Below, piece after piece: positions 1 to 6,222 of a stretch of DNA of 6,222 nt. The DNA comes from an uncultured Phascolarctobacterium sp. (lineage in GTDB: Bacteria > Bacillota > Negativicutes > Acidaminococcales > Acidaminococcaceae): the NCBI GenBank assembly GCA_949287345.1, contig CASEGD010000072.1, positions 1-6,222 on the forward strand, given 5' to 3'. The notes beneath the pieces are model-generated. The model searched no databases and was not told where the DNA came from. It worked only from the letters and a program-made list of their open reading frames with translations. Made by a program: the position numbers and the translations under genes. How positions within the stretch are numbered: position 1 is the stretch's first letter; every line of letters starts with the position of its first letter.

Positions 1-915
1 CATTTCCTTTGCAATCTGCTGTAATTTTTTCAGCCTGTGGTTAAGGCCGGATTTGGTAATTTTGCCGCTCATAATGCGCGCCAGCTCCGCCAGCGAAGCA
101 TCCGGATGTTCCAGGCGCAGCTCCGCCGTTTCGCGCAGCACAACGGGCAGCCTGCCGAAATAGCCGATTTTTTCCAAATAACGGATGCTTTCAAGCTGTT
201 CCACCGCCGCCTGCACCACCTTGTTCAAATTGGCGGTTTCGCAGTTTACCACACGGTTTACATTGTTGCGCATCTCTTTAACAATGCGCACGTTTTCAAA
301 CTCCATCAGCGCATTATGCGCACCGATAACGGACAGAAAATCCGTAATGGAGTTGCCTTCTTTCATATAAACAATAAAATCGTTCTTGCGGTCGGTAATT
401 TTTGCGGGCAGCGAAAAGCCGTGCAGCACCTTAACGATACTTTTGGCAAGCTCCTCGTTTTCCGTCACCAGCTCCAGATGGTAATCGCTGGAAGGCTTGC
501 TTACAGAGCCGCCCGCCATAAACACGCCGCGCAGAAACGCACGGCGGCAGCAGGATTTCGCCAGCAGTTTGTGCCGTTCCGCAGCGTCGCTGTAAGGCAA
601 AAGCTGCAACTCATGCAGCGCCTTGCCAGCTTCTTTGGAAGGGATGACACGCACCTGATAGCGGTTGTTCTTTTTTAAACGGCGCGAACGGGTGACGAGC
701 ACCTCTGTCTGCACGTTGTAATTGGTTTTAAGCATTTGCAGCATACGGCGTGCCAAAGCGGCGTTTTCCGTGGAAAAATTAATGCCCATGTTGCGTCCCT
801 GCAAAATAACCGCGCCGCTCATGCGCAAAAGCCCTAAAAGCTCTGCCTTTTCGCAGCATTTTTTCTGTGATTCTATTCTTGCGAGTTCATTTTTGACTTC
901 GTTTGAAAATGACAT
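1..915 (-). CDS. whiA: WhiA, DNA-binding protein of the sporulation/cell-division regulator family (C-terminal end cut by the window)
   Basis: The reading frame is open from an ATG at 915 to the window edge (305 codons) with no stop. WhiA proteins are usually about 310-320 residues, so only a few C-terminal residues are missing. The N-terminal part matches the LAGLIDADG homing-endonuclease-like fold of WhiA, with a recognisable RRAFLRGVFMAGGSVSKP stretch at residues 124-141; in this family the fold has no nuclease activity. The C-terminal part carries the conserved VNCETANLNK motif (223-232) and the helix-turn-helix region, with HPDASLAELARIM (270-282) and TKSGLNHRLKKL (287-298). In Streptomyces WhiA is a sporulation transcription factor; in Bacillus it binds DNA and affects division and chromosome segregation. 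The start is supported by AAGGG at 926-922, six bases upstream. The yvcK stop lies only 3 bases before the ATG, so the two genes are probably co-transcribed and translationally coupled. Identification is firm; the exact regulon cannot be read from the sequence. Confidence 0.95.
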   Translation of the reverse strand, partial: MSFSNEVKNELARIESQKKCCEKAELLGLLRMSGAVILQGRNMGINFSTENAALARRMLQMLKTNYNVQTEVLVTRSRRLKKNNRYQVRVIPSKEAGKALHELQLLPYSDAAERHKLLAKSCCRRAFLRGVFMAGGSVSKPSSDYHLELVTENEELAKSIVKVLHGFSLPAKITDRKNDFIVYMKEGNSITDFLSVIGAHNALMEFENVRIVKEMRNNVNRVVNCETANLNKVVQAAVEQLESIRYLEKIGYFGRLPVVLRETAELRLEHPDASLAELARIMSGKITKSGLNHRLKKLQQIAKEM

Positions 916-918
916 TGC

Positions 919-2292
919 TTACCCTTCTGCCGAAGATTTATTTTTCAGCTTGCGCATACTCTGGCGCATAAAAAAGTAGTCGAAAAAGCGGAAGCCCTTG
1001 CCGAACAGCCGCAGCCTGTAAATAAGCGAAATAACCGCCTGTGCCAGCTTCTGCGGGTTGTGGCGCACCAAATCCTTATTGCTGATAAGGCTTTTAGGTA
1101 CAACTTTAATGCCAAGGCGTTCAATCTTTTTAATATCCGGCGTAACCGGGATAGAGCCTTTAAGCTGATACTGCGCCAGCTGCGTTTCCGTTACGTTCTG
1201 GTCGTTGACGATGACGTAATCGAGGAACTGCGCACCCGCATGGGTAATCAGCGCCTGCACATGTTCAAACGCGCCGTAGCCGTCGGTTTCGCCCGGCTGC
1301 GTCATAACATTGCAGACGTAAATTTTAACGGCGTCGCTGCGCAGTACCGCCTCGCGTATGCCGTCAACCATCAGGTTGGGGATAACGCTGGTGTACAGGC
1401 TGCCCGGCCCCAAAATCAAAACGTCGGCCTTCATAATCGCTTCAACAGCGCTGTCCGTCGCCTGCACGTCGGCAGGCTCAACACTGACGCGGCGGATGCG
1501 TTTATGCGCCTTCGGTATTTCCGATTCGCCTTCAATAAAAGTGCCGTCCGTCATCTCCGCCTTTAAGCGGATATCGCTGAGCGTGGACGGAATAACATTG
1601 CCGCGCACGTTCAGAATCTGGCTTGTCGCCGCAAGGCCCGCTTCCATGCTGCCTTCGGCTTCCGCCATAGCGGCGATGAAAAGATTGCCGAAATTATGCC
1701 CCGCCAGCGGCGAACCGTCGTTAAAACGGAACTGCATAATGCGTTCCATCAAAGGCTCGCGGTCGGCCAGCGCAACAAGACAGTTGCGCAAATCGCCCGG
1801 CGGGATAATGCCCATTTCCTTGCGCAGACGCCCGGACGAACCGCCGTCATCAGCAACCGTAACAACGGCGTTACAGTTGCTTGTAATATACTTCATGCCG
1901 CGCAGAAGCGTGGAAAGCCCCGTGCCGCCGCCGATAACGGTAATGGCAGGCCCGCGCCCCAGTTTGCGCTGCGTAAAAATCTTTTCCATCAGCGACGAAT
2001 TATTGTCCGGCAGCACCGCTTCCACAACGGAACGGATAACGCGGCGCGTGGCGTAAACCATAACAAAGCCGCCAACACACAAAAACAAAAAGCCGCCCAG
2101 CATCGAAACCGTGTTGGAATACTTGCCGGTGGTTAAATAAGTCATGCGGAACATCAGTTCTTCCACATAACCCATGAACTGATAATTAAAAAATAGTGCC
2201 AGCCCAAGCGCGCAGCATAAAACGCCCACTGTAAAAAGCAGCAGCCAGCGTTTTAAATTCATGCCCGGGCACAGCCAGCTAATCCAGCCCAT
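919..2292 (-). CDS. yvcK: YvcK/CofD-like gluconeogenesis factor with an N-terminal membrane anchor
   Basis: This 457-residue protein has the YvcK (CofD-like) Rossmann-type domain from about residue 116. The nucleotide-binding loop is VIGGGTGLSTLLRGMK (119-134). Other family motifs are DDGGSSGRLRKEMG (148-161), PPGDLRNC (164-171), HNFGNL (199-204), GPGSLYTSVIPNL (295-307) and MTQPGETDGYG (330-340). In Bacillus subtilis the homologue is needed for growth on gluconeogenic carbon sources and for normal cell shape, and mycobacterial and listerial homologues bind UDP-sugars. CofD proper transfers phospholactate in coenzyme F420 synthesis, but the rapZ/whiA context argues for YvcK. About 115 residues precede the domain and hold two hydrophobic helices (about 16-36 and 63-80). 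Basic residues lie before the first (K14, R15) and after the second (R83, R84, R87), so the positive-inside rule puts the catalytic domain in the cytoplasm. The start is fixed by AAGGAGG at 2305-2299, six bases upstream. There are 12 bases between the rapZ stop and this ATG. Confidence 0.95.
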   Translation of the reverse strand: MGWISWLCPGMNLKRWLLLFTVGVLCCALGLALFFNYQFMGYVEELMFRMTYLTTGKYSNTVSMLGGFLFLCVGGFVMVYATRRVIRSVVEAVLPDNNSSLMEKIFTQRKLGRGPAITVIGGGTGLSTLLRGMKYITSNCNAVVTVADDGGSSGRLRKEMGIIPPGDLRNCLVALADREPLMERIMQFRFNDGSPLAGHNFGNLFIAAMAEAEGSMEAGLAATSQILNVRGNVIPSTLSDIRLKAEMTDGTFIEGESEIPKAHKRIRRVSVEPADVQATDSAVEAIMKADVLILGPGSLYTSVIPNLMVDGIREAVLRSDAVKIYVCNVMTQPGETDGYGAFEHVQALITHAGAQFLDYVIVNDQNVTETQLAQYQLKGSIPVTPDIKKIERLGIKVVPKSLISNKDLVRHNPQKLAQAVISLIYRLRLFGKGFRFFDYFFMRQSMRKLKNKSSAEG

Positions 2293-2298
2293 AAGCTG

Positions 2299-2305
2299 CC
2301 TCCTT
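2299..2305 (-). promoter_or_regulatory. Ribosome binding site of yvcK overlapping the rapZ stop codon
   Basis: The sequence AAGGAGG lies six bases before the yvcK ATG at 2292, and its first A is the last base of the rapZ TAA stop. This near-perfect Shine-Dalgarno site selects the longer YvcK start, including the membrane anchor, over the internal Met11. It also suggests that ribosomes finishing rapZ re-initiate on yvcK. Confidence 0.85.
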
Positions 2306-3174
2306 TAACGGTTTTTAAGCCTTAAATCGCGGTGGCTTAACAGAACTTTGTAGCCTTCCTTACGCAAAAACGCAGCAATCCGGTTGGCCACATACACGCT
2401 GCGGTGCTGGCCGCCCGTGCAGCCCACGCTGATAACCAGCTGGCTTTTGCCTTCCGCCACGTACTGCGGCAAAAGCATTTCCAAAAGTTCTTCTTCCTTG
2501 GATAAAAACTGCTGCGTCTGCGGATAACGCTCGATAAACTGCGCCACGGCCTCATCGTTGCCGGTCAGCATGCGCAGGTCGTCCTCATAAAACGGGTTCG
2601 GCAAAAAGCGCACGTCCAAAACCATGTCGCTGTCCAGCGGCAGTCCGTGCTTAAAGCCGAAGGACTGTACCGTTACCGACATCTGTTCGCTGCTGCCGCT
2701 TACGCAGAACAGCTCGCGGATTTTATTTTTCAGCGCGTCGGCGCGCATATCCGTCGTGTCGATAATATAGGTTGCCCTGTCCTTAATTTTTTGCAGGCTG
2801 TTGCGCTCGTAGGCAATGCTTTCGCTTAAAGTGCGCCCCTGCCCCAGCGGATGACGGCGGCGCGTTTCCTTATAACGGCGGATAAGCACCGCGTCCGAAG
2901 CATCGAGGAACAGCACCTCGTAAGCATAGCCGTTCAGGCGCAGTTCGTCCAGCACCTCTGCCAGCTTGTCAAAAAAGCGCCCGCCGCGGATATCGACAAC
3001 AATCGCCGTATTGCACGGCGCAGATGCCTGGCGCGACAGCTCCGCAAATTTGGTAATCAGCGCCGGTGGCATGTTATCGACGCAAAAATAATTCATGTCC
3101 TCCAGCGTGCGGATAGCCTGAGTTTTGCCCGCTCCGGACATACCGGTTATTATTAAAAATTTAGATTCTTCCAT
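2305..3174 (-). CDS. rapZ: RapZ/YvcJ family P-loop nucleotide-binding protein (RNase adapter family)
   Basis: From the ATG at 3174 the protein has 289 residues, close to E. coli RapZ (284) and B. subtilis YvcJ (295). The N-terminal domain has a clear Walker A motif, GMSGAGKT (11-18), then the family signature YFCVDNMPP (29-37), VVDIRGG (59-65) and FLDASD (89-94). The C-terminal domain has the hallmark VISVGCTGGQHRSVYVANRI (247-266) and ends in a basic tail (HRDLRLKNR). E. coli RapZ presents the small RNA GlmZ to RNase E and so controls glucosamine-6-phosphate synthase. YvcJ binds and hydrolyses nucleotides and affects competence in Bacillus; an RNase E adapter role is not established in Bacillota, so only the fold and nucleotide binding are secure. 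A TTG at 3189 and an ATG at 3180 are in frame upstream, but GGCGG at 3187-3183 sits eight bases before the ATG at 3174 and only two before 3180, so 3174 is preferred. It is the first gene of the rapZ-yvcK-whiA unit. Confidence 0.95.
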   Translation of the reverse strand: MEESKFLIITGMSGAGKTQAIRTLEDMNYFCVDNMPPALITKFAELSRQASAPCNTAIVVDIRGGRFFDKLAEVLDELRLNGYAYEVLFLDASDAVLIRRYKETRRRHPLGQGRTLSESIAYERNSLQKIKDRATYIIDTTDMRADALKNKIRELFCVSGSSEQMSVTVQSFGFKHGLPLDSDMVLDVRFLPNPFYEDDLRMLTGNDEAVAQFIERYPQTQQFLSKEEELLEMLLPQYVAEGKSQLVISVGCTGGQHRSVYVANRIAAFLRKEGYKVLLSHRDLRLKNR

Positions 3175-3182
3175 AATCATCA

Positions 3183-3187
3183 CCGCC
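3183..3187 (-). promoter_or_regulatory. Ribosome binding site deciding the rapZ start
   Basis: GGCGGTGAT, starting at 3187, matches the anti-16S consensus GGAGGTGAT with one mismatch. The GGCGG core is eight bases from the ATG at 3174 but only two from the ATG at 3180, and it overlaps a possible TTG start at 3189. It therefore supports 3174 as the main start. Confidence 0.6.
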
Positions 3188-3214
3188 AAAAGTGCTGTGT
3201 TTTATATTAGTAAT

Positions 3215-3245
3215 ATTATAACACAAGCCTGCAACAAAATTGCAA
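3215..3245 (-). promoter_or_regulatory. Probable sigma-A promoter of rapZ-yvcK-whiA with an extended -10
   Basis: On the minus strand a perfect TATAAT (3220-3215) is preceded by TGTGT, giving the Gram-positive extended -10 pattern TRTGnTATAAT. The best -35 candidate is TTGCAA at 3245-3240, but the 19-base spacer is long and the match is 4 of 6. The promoter probably relies on the extended -10 element. Transcription would start near 3208 and leave a leader of about 35 bases before the rapZ ATG at 3174. This would give the regulatory trio its own transcription, independent of the bio genes. Confidence 0.75.
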
Positions 3246-3272
3246 AAATAAAAAGCGCCCGCAGCGGGGCGC
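3244..3272 (-). terminator. Rho-independent terminator of the bioF-bioD-bioA unit
   Basis: Sixteen bases after the bioA stop, the minus strand reads GCGCCC (3272-3267), a six-base loop (CGCTGC), then GGGCGC (3260-3255). A U-rich tail TTTTTATTTTT (3254-3244) follows immediately. The all-G/C stem with a U tract is a standard intrinsic terminator. It separates the biotin genes from rapZ; the rapZ promoter begins within the end of the T tract. Confidence 0.88.
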
Positions 3273-3288
3273 CGAAATGGAGGCAAAA

Positions 3289-4680
3289 TTAAAATGCACA
3301 GGGGTCGGAAAATTCTGTTTTGCTGCCGGATTCAATTTCCGCAAAAACTTCCAGCATTGCCTGCTCCAATCTGCCGAGCATGGCTTCAATATCAGCTGCC
3401 GTACCGGCAAGCGGCGGCATAAAGATAATAACATCGCCGATATTGCGCACGATCAATCCGTATTTGCGTGCTGTCTGGCAAATACCACCGGCAATCAACA
3501 GCCCCGATTTAAACGGTATTTTTCTTTCCTTATCATACATCAGTTCTATGCCAGCAAGCATGCCGCACTGGCGCGCATCGCCGACATAACGCATTTGGTT
3601 AAAACGCTTCATGTATTTTTCTATAACTGCCATCTTGGGCGGCAAATTGGCGATAACATCGTCTTTGGCAAAAATTTCCAGTCCGGCCAGGCCTGCAGCG
3701 CACGCCAACGGATTGCCCGTATAGCTGTGTCCGTGATAAAAAGTTTTATATTCATCCGGTTCGCCTAAAAAGGCATTGTAAATTTCGTCCGTCACCATTG
3801 TTGCGCCCAGCGGCAGATAACCGCCGGTAATGCCTTTGGACAGGCACATCATATCAGGCAGCACTCCTTCATGCTCGCAGGCAAACATTTTGCCGGTACG
3901 CCCAAAACCGGTTGCTACTTCATCAACAATTAACAATACATTATATTTTTTCGTCAAATCACGCACGCCTTTAATATAACCCTTCGGCTGCATCAGCATA
4001 CCTGCTGCCGCCTGCACCAACGGTTCAATAATCATGGCAGCAACTTTACCGGCATTCTGTGCCAGATATTCATCCAGTTCTTTTAAAAGATAATCCAGAA
4101 ATTCCTGCTCGGTTTTAAAACCCAACTTGCTGTGATAATAGGACGGACAGGTCATTTTTTTAGTACCAAACAACAGCGGCTTGTAGACCTTGTGGAACAC
4201 ATCAATGTTGCCGACACTGACTGCACCAACCGTATCACCATGGTAGGAATCGCCAAGATTGATAAACTGCTGTTTTTCCGGTCTGCCCTTAAACTGCCAG
4301 TATTGAAAAGCAATTTTTACCGCCGCTTCCACCGCAGTTGAACCGTCGTCGCTGTAAAAAACCTTGTTCAGACCCTGCGGCGTAATTTCCACCAGTTTTT
4401 CCGCAAACTCTGCCGACGGCTGGTTAATAAGCCCCAGCAAGGTAGAATGGGAAATTTTGTCTATTTGCGCTTTGATAGCATCGTCAATTTCACGGCGGCA
4501 GTGGCCATGAATATTAACCCACAGGCTGGAAATGCCGTCATAATATTCGCGCCCTTCAGTATCATACAGCTTTACGCCGTCGCCGCGTTCAATGACCAGT
4601 TGCGGATTTTCCACCCAGCCTTTCATCTGTGTAAACGGGTGCCAGATATATTTTTTATCAAGTTCTTCCCATTTATTCAT
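3289..4680 (-). CDS. bioA: BioA, adenosylmethionine-8-amino-7-oxononanoate aminotransferase
   Basis: This is a fold-type I, class III PLP-dependent aminotransferase of 463 residues. It converts 7-keto-8-aminopelargonate to 7,8-diaminopelargonate in biotin synthesis. Diagnostic features are the N-terminal YIWHPFTQM (11-19), SSLWVNIHGH (51-60), the phosphate-binding DDGSTAVEAA (111-120), SYHG (145-148), the PLP-contacting aspartate in VDEVATGFGRTG (252-263, D253), the Schiff-base lysine in LSKGITGG (280-287, K282), and HGHSYTGNPLACAA (316-329). R412 in the VRNIGDVIIFMPP segment corresponds by position to the substrate-carboxylate arginine of E. coli BioA (R391). The usual amino donor is S-adenosylmethionine, but some Bacillus enzymes use lysine and the sequence does not decide this. 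The start at 4680 gives the usual family N-terminus and has GGAGG at 4694-4690, nine bases upstream. The frame is open to 4767, but those residues lie inside bioD. The ATG overlaps the end of bioD by 8 bases, indicating translational coupling. A terminator follows the stop codon. Confidence 0.96.
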   Translation of the reverse strand: MNKWEELDKKYIWHPFTQMKGWVENPQLVIERGDGVKLYDTEGREYYDGISSLWVNIHGHCRREIDDAIKAQIDKISHSTLLGLINQPSAEFAEKLVEITPQGLNKVFYSDDGSTAVEAAVKIAFQYWQFKGRPEKQQFINLGDSYHGDTVGAVSVGNIDVFHKVYKPLLFGTKKMTCPSYYHSKLGFKTEQEFLDYLLKELDEYLAQNAGKVAAMIIEPLVQAAAGMLMQPKGYIKGVRDLTKKYNVLLIVDEVATGFGRTGKMFACEHEGVLPDMMCLSKGITGGYLPLGATMVTDEIYNAFLGEPDEYKTFYHGHSYTGNPLACAAGLAGLEIFAKDDVIANLPPKMAVIEKYMKRFNQMRYVGDARQCGMLAGIELMYDKERKIPFKSGLLIAGGICQTARKYGLIVRNIGDVIIFMPPLAGTAADIEAMLGRLEQAMLEVFAEIESGSKTEFSDPCAF

Positions 4681-5413
4681 GTCCGCCATCCTCCAATGCT
4701 TTATAAATACGCGCCAAATCAATATTGCCAGCAGCAATTCTTCCAGCTTCCGCCATATCTGCGCCACTCAGCAGCGCTTTATTTAAAACGGGCAGCTTGC
4801 CCAAAACAGGCAGCCCCGTAAGTTTTTCGTAATAATACAAATTACTGCGCTCCAGCACACCGGCATTCGTTTCATCCCAGCCGTTAACAATAAAGCCAAG
4901 TACGTTCAGCCCTTCATGCTGCGCGTAATACGCGGATAATACGGCATGGTTAACATTGCCAAGCAAAGGTTTAACCACAATAATTACCGGCAAATGCAGC
5001 GCCTTAAAAAAATCTTTAACAAGATAATCGTCCGTCAGCGGGGCGGATATGCCGCCAACCCCTTCCACGACAGTCACTTCGTGTTCGTTTATCATCTTAT
5101 GTGCTGCCTGTTCTATTATTTTACTATCAAGCCTTATGCCAGCCAGTTTGCTTGCTTCTGCCGGTGCTAACGCCGCTTCCAAAACGTAAGGCACAACTTT
5201 ATCATGCTGCTCAAACGGCATACCTGCGCCTTTCATTAAAAGTTCTGCGTCCTCACTTACCAGTTTGCCGTCTGCCCTGCGCACGCAGCCGGAAGCCGCC
5301 GGTTTAAACACGCCTGTATCAAGCCCCATCTGTTTAAAGCCTGCTGCCAGGCATGCACTGACTACCGTTTTGCCAAATTCCGTATCCGTTGCCGTTATAC
5401 CTATCGCCTTCAT
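4673..5413 (-). CDS. bioD: BioD, ATP-dependent dethiobiotin synthetase
   Basis: This 246-residue cytosolic P-loop enzyme uses ATP and CO2 to close the ureido ring of dethiobiotin from diaminopelargonate. It has ITATDTEFGKT (6-16) as Walker A, GVFKPAASG (34-42) with the lysine expected to hold the carbamate (K38), SEDAELL (53-59), VVEGVGG (115-121) matching the VEGAGG motif of the E. coli enzyme, and VVKPLLGNVNHA (146-157). IVNGWD (175-180) lies where the nucleotide-binding Asn of E. coli BioD falls. Length is slightly above E. coli BioD (about 225). One oddity is that position 8, the first Gly of the Walker A loop in E. coli (GTDTEVGKT), is Ala here (GCA codon). The start at 5413 has AAGGA at 5423-5419 with a five-base gap. 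A second in-frame ATG at 5416 overlaps the bioF stop in a TAATG arrangement and would add one Met. The frame is open further upstream to 5452, but that lies within bioF and has no family similarity. The stop overlaps the bioA start. Confidence 0.95.
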   Translation of the reverse strand: MKAIGITATDTEFGKTVVSACLAAGFKQMGLDTGVFKPAASGCVRRADGKLVSEDAELLMKGAGMPFEQHDKVVPYVLEAALAPAEASKLAGIRLDSKIIEQAAHKMINEHEVTVVEGVGGISAPLTDDYLVKDFFKALHLPVIIVVKPLLGNVNHAVLSAYYAQHEGLNVLGFIVNGWDETNAGVLERSNLYYYEKLTGLPVLGKLPVLNKALLSGADMAEAGRIAAGNIDLARIYKALEDGGHE

Positions 5414-5415
5414 CA

Positions 5416-6222
5416 TTATCCTTCTTTCACTTCTGCGTTCAGCTGCCGCCATATTTTTCCCATAATATGTGCTGCAAACTCAATTTCTTCCGCAGTGTGC
5501 GCCGCCGTTACTGTTACGCGCAGGCGGCTTGTACCTTCGGGCACAGTCGGCGGGCGGATGCCGGAAACCATAATACCCGCATCCATCAGCGCCGCCATAA
5601 CCTGCATGGTTTGCTGCGTGCTGCCAATAAGCACCGGCACAATGGGCGTTACGCCGTCAATAACATCTAATCCTTCTTCTTTCAGTAATCTGCGCATCAG
5701 CAATGTGTTTTCTTTAAGCCTGCCCAGATATTTTTGCGGCTGCGCTTTTAATAAACGCAGCGCCGCCAAAGCGGATGCCGTTACCATGTCCGGCAATGCC
5801 GTAGAAAAAATAAACGGGCGTGCTTTATTGATTAAATATTCTATGATAACGGCGTTTGCGGCAACATAACCGCCTTCCGCAGCCAACGCCTTGCTGAGCG
5901 TGCCGATTTGCACATCAACCTTGCCCTGCAAGTTGTAATACGCAGCCGTGCCGCTGCCGTCCGCACCGATAACGCCGACAGCATGGGCATCGTCAACAAT
6001 AAGGCAGGCATTGTATTTTTCTTTCAGCGCTACCAACTCAGGCAAGTTGCCAATATCGCCGTCCATACTGAACACGCCGTCGGTAACGATAAAACGCTCG
6101 CCCTGCACCGGCGTTGTTTTTAACAGCTCCTCTAAATGCTGCATGTCGTTATGCCTGTACACCACAACTTTGGCGCGCGCAATGCGGCAGCCATCAATAA
6201 TGCTGGCATGGTTAAGTTCATC
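5416..6222 (-). CDS. bioF: BioF, 8-amino-7-oxononanoate synthase (N-terminal part outside the window)
   Basis: The frame is open from the window edge to a TAA at 5418-5416 and gives the C-terminal 268 residues. BioF is usually about 385-395 residues, so roughly 120 are missing. BioF is a PLP-dependent alpha-oxoamine synthase that condenses pimeloyl-CoA (or pimeloyl-ACP) with alanine to form 8-amino-7-oxononanoate. Within the fragment, DELNHASIIDGCR (1-13), TDGVFSMDGDI (47-57), IVDDAHAVGVIG (75-86, with PLP-contacting D78 and H80), the Schiff-base lysine in GTLSKALAAEGGYV (107-120, K111) and RPFIFSTALP (135-144) are all family signatures. Related enzymes such as glycine C-acetyltransferase (Kbl) share these motifs, but the adjoining bioD and bioA settle the assignment. 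The frame extends 19 codons above a GTG at 6165, with clear BioF similarity throughout, so that GTG is internal and not the start. The stop codon touches the bioD start region (TAATGATG), so the genes form one unit. Confidence 0.95.
   Translation of the reverse strand, partial: DELNHASIIDGCRIARAKVVVYRHNDMQHLEELLKTTPVQGERFIVTDGVFSMDGDIGNLPELVALKEKYNACLIVDDAHAVGVIGADGSGTAAYYNLQGKVDVQIGTLSKALAAEGGYVAANAVIIEYLINKARPFIFSTALPDMVTASALAALRLLKAQPQKYLGRLKENTLLMRRLLKEEGLDVIDGVTPIVPVLIGSTQQTMQVMAALMDAGIMVSGIRPPTVPEGTSRLRVTVTAAHTAEEIEFAAHIMGKIWRQLNAEVKEG

Noticed and set aside
37..678. A 213-codon plus-strand open frame
   Set aside because: It lies entirely antisense to whiA, whose frame carries clear family motifs; its product is low-complexity and resembles nothing known. 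It is a shadow frame.
124..915. A LAGLIDADG homing endonuclease, i.e. a mobile element, within the whiA region
   Set aside because: WhiA proteins share this fold as part of a chromosomal DNA-binding protein; the helix-turn-helix domain and the rapZ-yvcK context identify WhiA.
1358..2056. A 232-codon plus-strand open frame, with others at 1060-1566 and 1696-2136
   Set aside because: All are antisense to yvcK. The GC-rich codons of the real gene leave the opposite strand open; no ribosome binding site or domain supports them.
3271..3284. A short inverted repeat GCC...GGC just after the bioA stop, upstream of the terminator
   Set aside because: Only three base pairs around an eight-base loop; this is expected by chance.
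3216..3434. A minus-strand 72-codon frame crossing the end of bioA, the terminator and the rapZ promoter
   Set aside because: It is out of frame with bioA, runs through the terminator hairpin, and has no recognisable domain or start signal.
3289..4680. bioA looks somewhat more AT-rich than yvcK and rapZ, hinting at transfer
   Set aside because: The difference by eye is mild, codon choices remain similar, and bioA is tightly embedded with bioD and bioF. Nothing else suggests recent acquisition.
4681..4767. An N-terminal 29-residue extension of bioA
   Set aside because: It overlaps the end of bioD and lacks family similarity; the ribosome binding site and the conserved N-terminus point to the ATG at 4680.

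Overview
This window is a stretch of bacterial chromosome with every gene on the minus strand, so it reads from high to low coordinates. It holds six protein genes in two transcription units: bioF-bioD-bioA (biotin synthesis), then rapZ-yvcK-whiA (a conserved housekeeping cluster). The first gene, bioF, and the last, whiA, are cut by the window edges. I see no tRNA, rRNA, CRISPR array, insertion sequence or phage gene.

Organism: the adjacent rapZ-yvcK-whiA trio is characteristic of Bacillota, and WhiA is otherwise mainly actinobacterial. Strong GGAGG-type ribosome binding sites and an extended -10 promoter (TGTGTTATAAT) fit Bacillota too. The G+C content near one half, and a YvcK with a two-helix membrane anchor, would suit a Negativicutes or clostridial lineage. 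The class-level assignment is inference.

Layout in order of transcription: bioF (6222 to 5416, N-terminus missing), bioD (5413 to 4673), bioA (4680 to 3289), an intrinsic terminator (3272 to 3244), a promoter for the next unit (about 3245 to 3215), rapZ (3174 to 2305), yvcK (2292 to 919) and whiA (915 to 1, lacking only its last few codons). The three bio genes touch or overlap, and the three regulatory genes are separated by 12 and 3 bases. The only real intergenic region is the 114 bases between bioA and rapZ.

How they work together: BioF makes 8-amino-7-oxononanoate (KAPA), BioA aminates it to 7,8-diaminononanoate (DAPA), and BioD closes the ureido ring to give dethiobiotin. The last step (BioB) and the pimeloyl-supply genes are not in the window. 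RapZ is a P-loop nucleotide-binding protein, YvcK is linked to central carbon metabolism and cell-wall homeostasis, and WhiA is a DNA-binding protein linked to cell division and chromosome segregation. The content is ordinary core genome. The points most worth a second look are an Ala in place of the first Walker A Gly of BioD, the membrane-anchored YvcK, and the compact terminator-promoter junction.
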